Source: Candidatus Calescibacterium nevadense OTU 1 (GTDB lineage Bacteria > Calescibacteriota > Calescibacteriia > Calescibacteriales > Calescibacteriaceae). From it: 39,889 nucleotides of DNA. The stretch spans positions 1 to 39,889 of the forward strand of contig AWOA01000006.1 in assembly GCA_000494225.1 (NCBI GenBank). Reading direction: 5' to 3'. Of the stretch, positions 38,470-39,889 are shown piece by piece. The notes beneath the pieces were generated by a model. The model saw only the letters and a list, made by a program, of their open reading frames with translations, was not told the origin of the DNA and did no database searches. Within the stretch, counting starts at the first letter, position 1. Each line of letters opens with the position of its first letter. Made by a program: the position numbers and the translations under genes.

Positions 38470-39810
38470 TTAGCGAATTGAAGGGATAGGTTCTCCTCCT
38501 ATGAGGTCTGGACCGTCAAAACCCAAAATCTTAATATCATAGAAGGAATGCTCAAAAGAACCAGAAAAGACATTACTTTTTTTTAATATAACCTCTCCGT
38601 CTATTTCAGGAGCTTGAAAATAGGTTCTAAATTTTCCATCGCCTTGATTTATGCACCTGAAAACTTTTCCTACTCTTTCCTCCTGCTTTTCTAAAAGAAT
38701 TTTTGTCCAAAGTTTCATAAGTTCTTTTTTCCGTCTTTCAACAATCCTCTTGCTTACACGGTTTTTCTTCCAAAGATCAAACGCAGTTGTTCCGAATTCA
38801 GGAGAAAATGAAAAAACTCCGAGCCAAGAAAATCTATATTTTTCAATAAATCTCAAAAGCTTTTCAAACTTTTCTTCTGTTTCCCCAGGAAAACCCACTA
38901 TAATTTCTGTTCTTATCTCAAGGTCTGGCAGTATTTCCTTAACCTTATCCATTATTTTATTTATGGTTGTTTCCGTAGTTGCTCTTCCCATAGCACGCAA
39001 GATTTCATCATCTGCATGTTGGAATGGCATTTCAATATATCTGACTACCTTCGGATTTGAAGAAATATATTTCACAAGTTTCTCAGCAAAGTTATCTGGA
39101 TAAACATAAAAAAGCCTAATCCATTCGACACCATCTATATTTGATATTTTATCCAGCAAATTAAAAAGTTCTTCTCTCTTTTTCCCGAGATCCACTCCCC
39201 ACATGGTCGTGTCTTGGGATATAAGAATAAACTCCCTTACCCCTGCCTCTGATGAAAGATATTTTATCTCATTCAGAATTTCTTCTTCTGACCTTGATTT
39301 TATTTTTCCTCTTATAAGCGGAATAGAGCAGAAGGAGCAGTTTCTTGAACAACCTTCCGAAAGCTTGATATAAGCCGAAAAAGGAGAAAGTGTATTAAGA
39401 CGAGGTGGCAAATTTGATTTTTGATTTAAATTCAAATCTCTCCATTTTGCCGAACCATTTTTTTGTAAATTTAGAGAAAGCAAATTAACGACATCTTCTT
39501 TATCTTTCAAAACAAAATCTGCTCCAACAAGCTTTTTGACATTTTCAACGCCTATTCTTTTTGGCAAACATCCAAAAACAATAACTTTTTTTCCATAAGA
39601 TGAAAGTTTTCTTGAGTAATCCAAACTCATTTTCCTTGCTTCCTCAATAAATCCACAAGTATTTACTATTATGAAATCTGCTTGATCTGGATTTGAAGAC
39701 GAAGATAGTCCCATCTTCATAAGTTCTAATGAGAGATTTTCTGAATCAACGAGATTTTTCGGACATCCAAGATTTAGGAGAAAAAACTTATATTTTCCCT
39801 TCGTAGGCAT
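38470..39810 (-). CDS. rimO: Ribosomal protein S12 methylthiotransferase
   Basis: RimO is a radical SAM enzyme that adds a methylthio group to a conserved Asp of ribosomal protein S12. The 446-residue product has the N-terminal UPF0004 domain with the RimO-type NLGCPKNLVDSENL (first cluster Cys), two further Cys in VNTCGF and FGCLP, the radical SAM CxxxCxxC in SEGCSRNCSFCSIP, and a C-terminal TRAM domain. The NLGCPKN form separates it from MiaB. ATG 39810 is chosen; TTG 39816 is also in frame. The start overlaps the end of the upstream gene. It is followed by cheA after 41 bp. Confidence 0.95.
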   Translation of the reverse strand: MPTKGKYKFFLLNLGCPKNLVDSENLSLELMKMGLSSSSNPDQADFIIVNTCGFIEEARKMSLDYSRKLSSYGKKVIVFGCLPKRIGVENVKKLVGADFVLKDKEDVVNLLSLNLQKNGSAKWRDLNLNQKSNLPPRLNTLSPFSAYIKLSEGCSRNCSFCSIPLIRGKIKSRSEEEILNEIKYLSSEAGVREFILISQDTTMWGVDLGKKREELFNLLDKISNIDGVEWIRLFYVYPDNFAEKLVKYISSNPKVVRYIEMPFQHADDEILRAMGRATTETTINKIMDKVKEILPDLEIRTEIIVGFPGETEEKFEKLLRFIEKYRFSWLGVFSFSPEFGTTAFDLWKKNRVSKRIVERRKKELMKLWTKILLEKQEERVGKVFRCINQGDGKFRTYFQAPEIDGEVILKKSNVFSGSFEHSFYDIKILGFDGPDLIGGEPIPSIR

Positions 39811-39889
39811 TTTCAAGTACTTCTAAAATTGCTTCTGGCATTATAGCAAATCTTGGATTAGATATTATAGATGGATCTCCGATTGCAAG
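39788..39889 (-). CDS. C-terminal end of a truncated gene (unknown product)
   Basis: Only the last 33 codons lie in the window. They end in MPEAILEVLENAYEGKI and stop with TAA at 39788-39790, 20 bases inside rimO. The frame is open to the window edge and overlaps the rimO start, as expected for an upstream operon partner. The fragment is too short for assignment. Confidence 0.6.
   Translation of the reverse strand, partial: LAIGDPSIISNPRFAIMPEAILEVLENAYEGKI

Overview
This is a compact, AT-rich bacterial segment; G+C looks like about one third by eye and was not computed. It holds about 31 protein genes and no rRNA, tRNA, CRISPR array or intact transposon that I can see. The organism has a diderm envelope, because the window encodes two predicted outer-membrane beta-barrels, several large exported or lipid-anchored proteins, a TatC translocase and a LytM-type peptidase. 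It makes its own lysine/peptidoglycan precursor (dapB) and shikimate (aroD), probably makes corrinoids by the anaerobic route (cbiD), and senses chemical gradients (cheA, cheB). Lysine-, isoleucine- and glutamate-rich proteins, an MTA phosphorylase with a C-terminal CPC motif and the mixed gene order suggest a deep-branching, possibly thermophilic and poorly cultured lineage (a Calescamantes-like group is one guess). I cannot name it with confidence.

Layout. 1-2126: MTA phosphorylase (mtnP) and dapB, with a perfect 95-bp inverted repeat bracketing mtnP. 2158-9011 (minus): an envelope and glycan block with a GH5 glycosidase resembling endoglycoceramidases, an outer-membrane barrel directly behind it, and a lipoprotein with a predicted alpha/alpha-barrel. 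The gaps in this block contain coding-like debris. 9179-11747 (plus): site-2 protease, trpS, tatC. 11847-17903: a DksA-type zinc-finger protein with a very long acidic then basic tail, an M23 peptidase divergent from a TPR plus beta-barrel protein, and an 896-residue lipoprotein. 18002-20103 (plus): hflX and an overlapping unknown exported protein. 20195-23608 (minus): cheB-gatB-livG. 23750-28373 (plus): hslU and three glycosyltransferases. 28435-29750 (minus): a Crp/Fnr regulator, a CDGSH iron-sulfur protein and a DoxX protein, with a CRP-like palindrome between regulator and targets. 29751-30536: a gene-free, decayed-looking stretch. 30537-32459 (minus): aroD and an MFS transporter. 32549-35041 (plus): livM, tmk and a 2-Cys peroxiredoxin. 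35065-39889 (minus): cbiD, then a truncated gene, rimO and cheA.

Several multi-subunit systems appear as single scattered genes: livG is 12 kb from livM, cheB is 14 kb from cheA, hslU has no adjacent hslV, and cbiD has no other cobalamin gene beside it. Strong Shine-Dalgarno sites are limited to a few genes (barrel, DoxX, CDGSH, peroxiredoxin, dapB), while most others start without one. The points most worth following are the inverted repeat (regulatory duplication or amplification chimera), the DksA protein with polyampholyte tail, the Crp/Fnr-CDGSH-DoxX module with its operator, and the GH5/outer-membrane locus.
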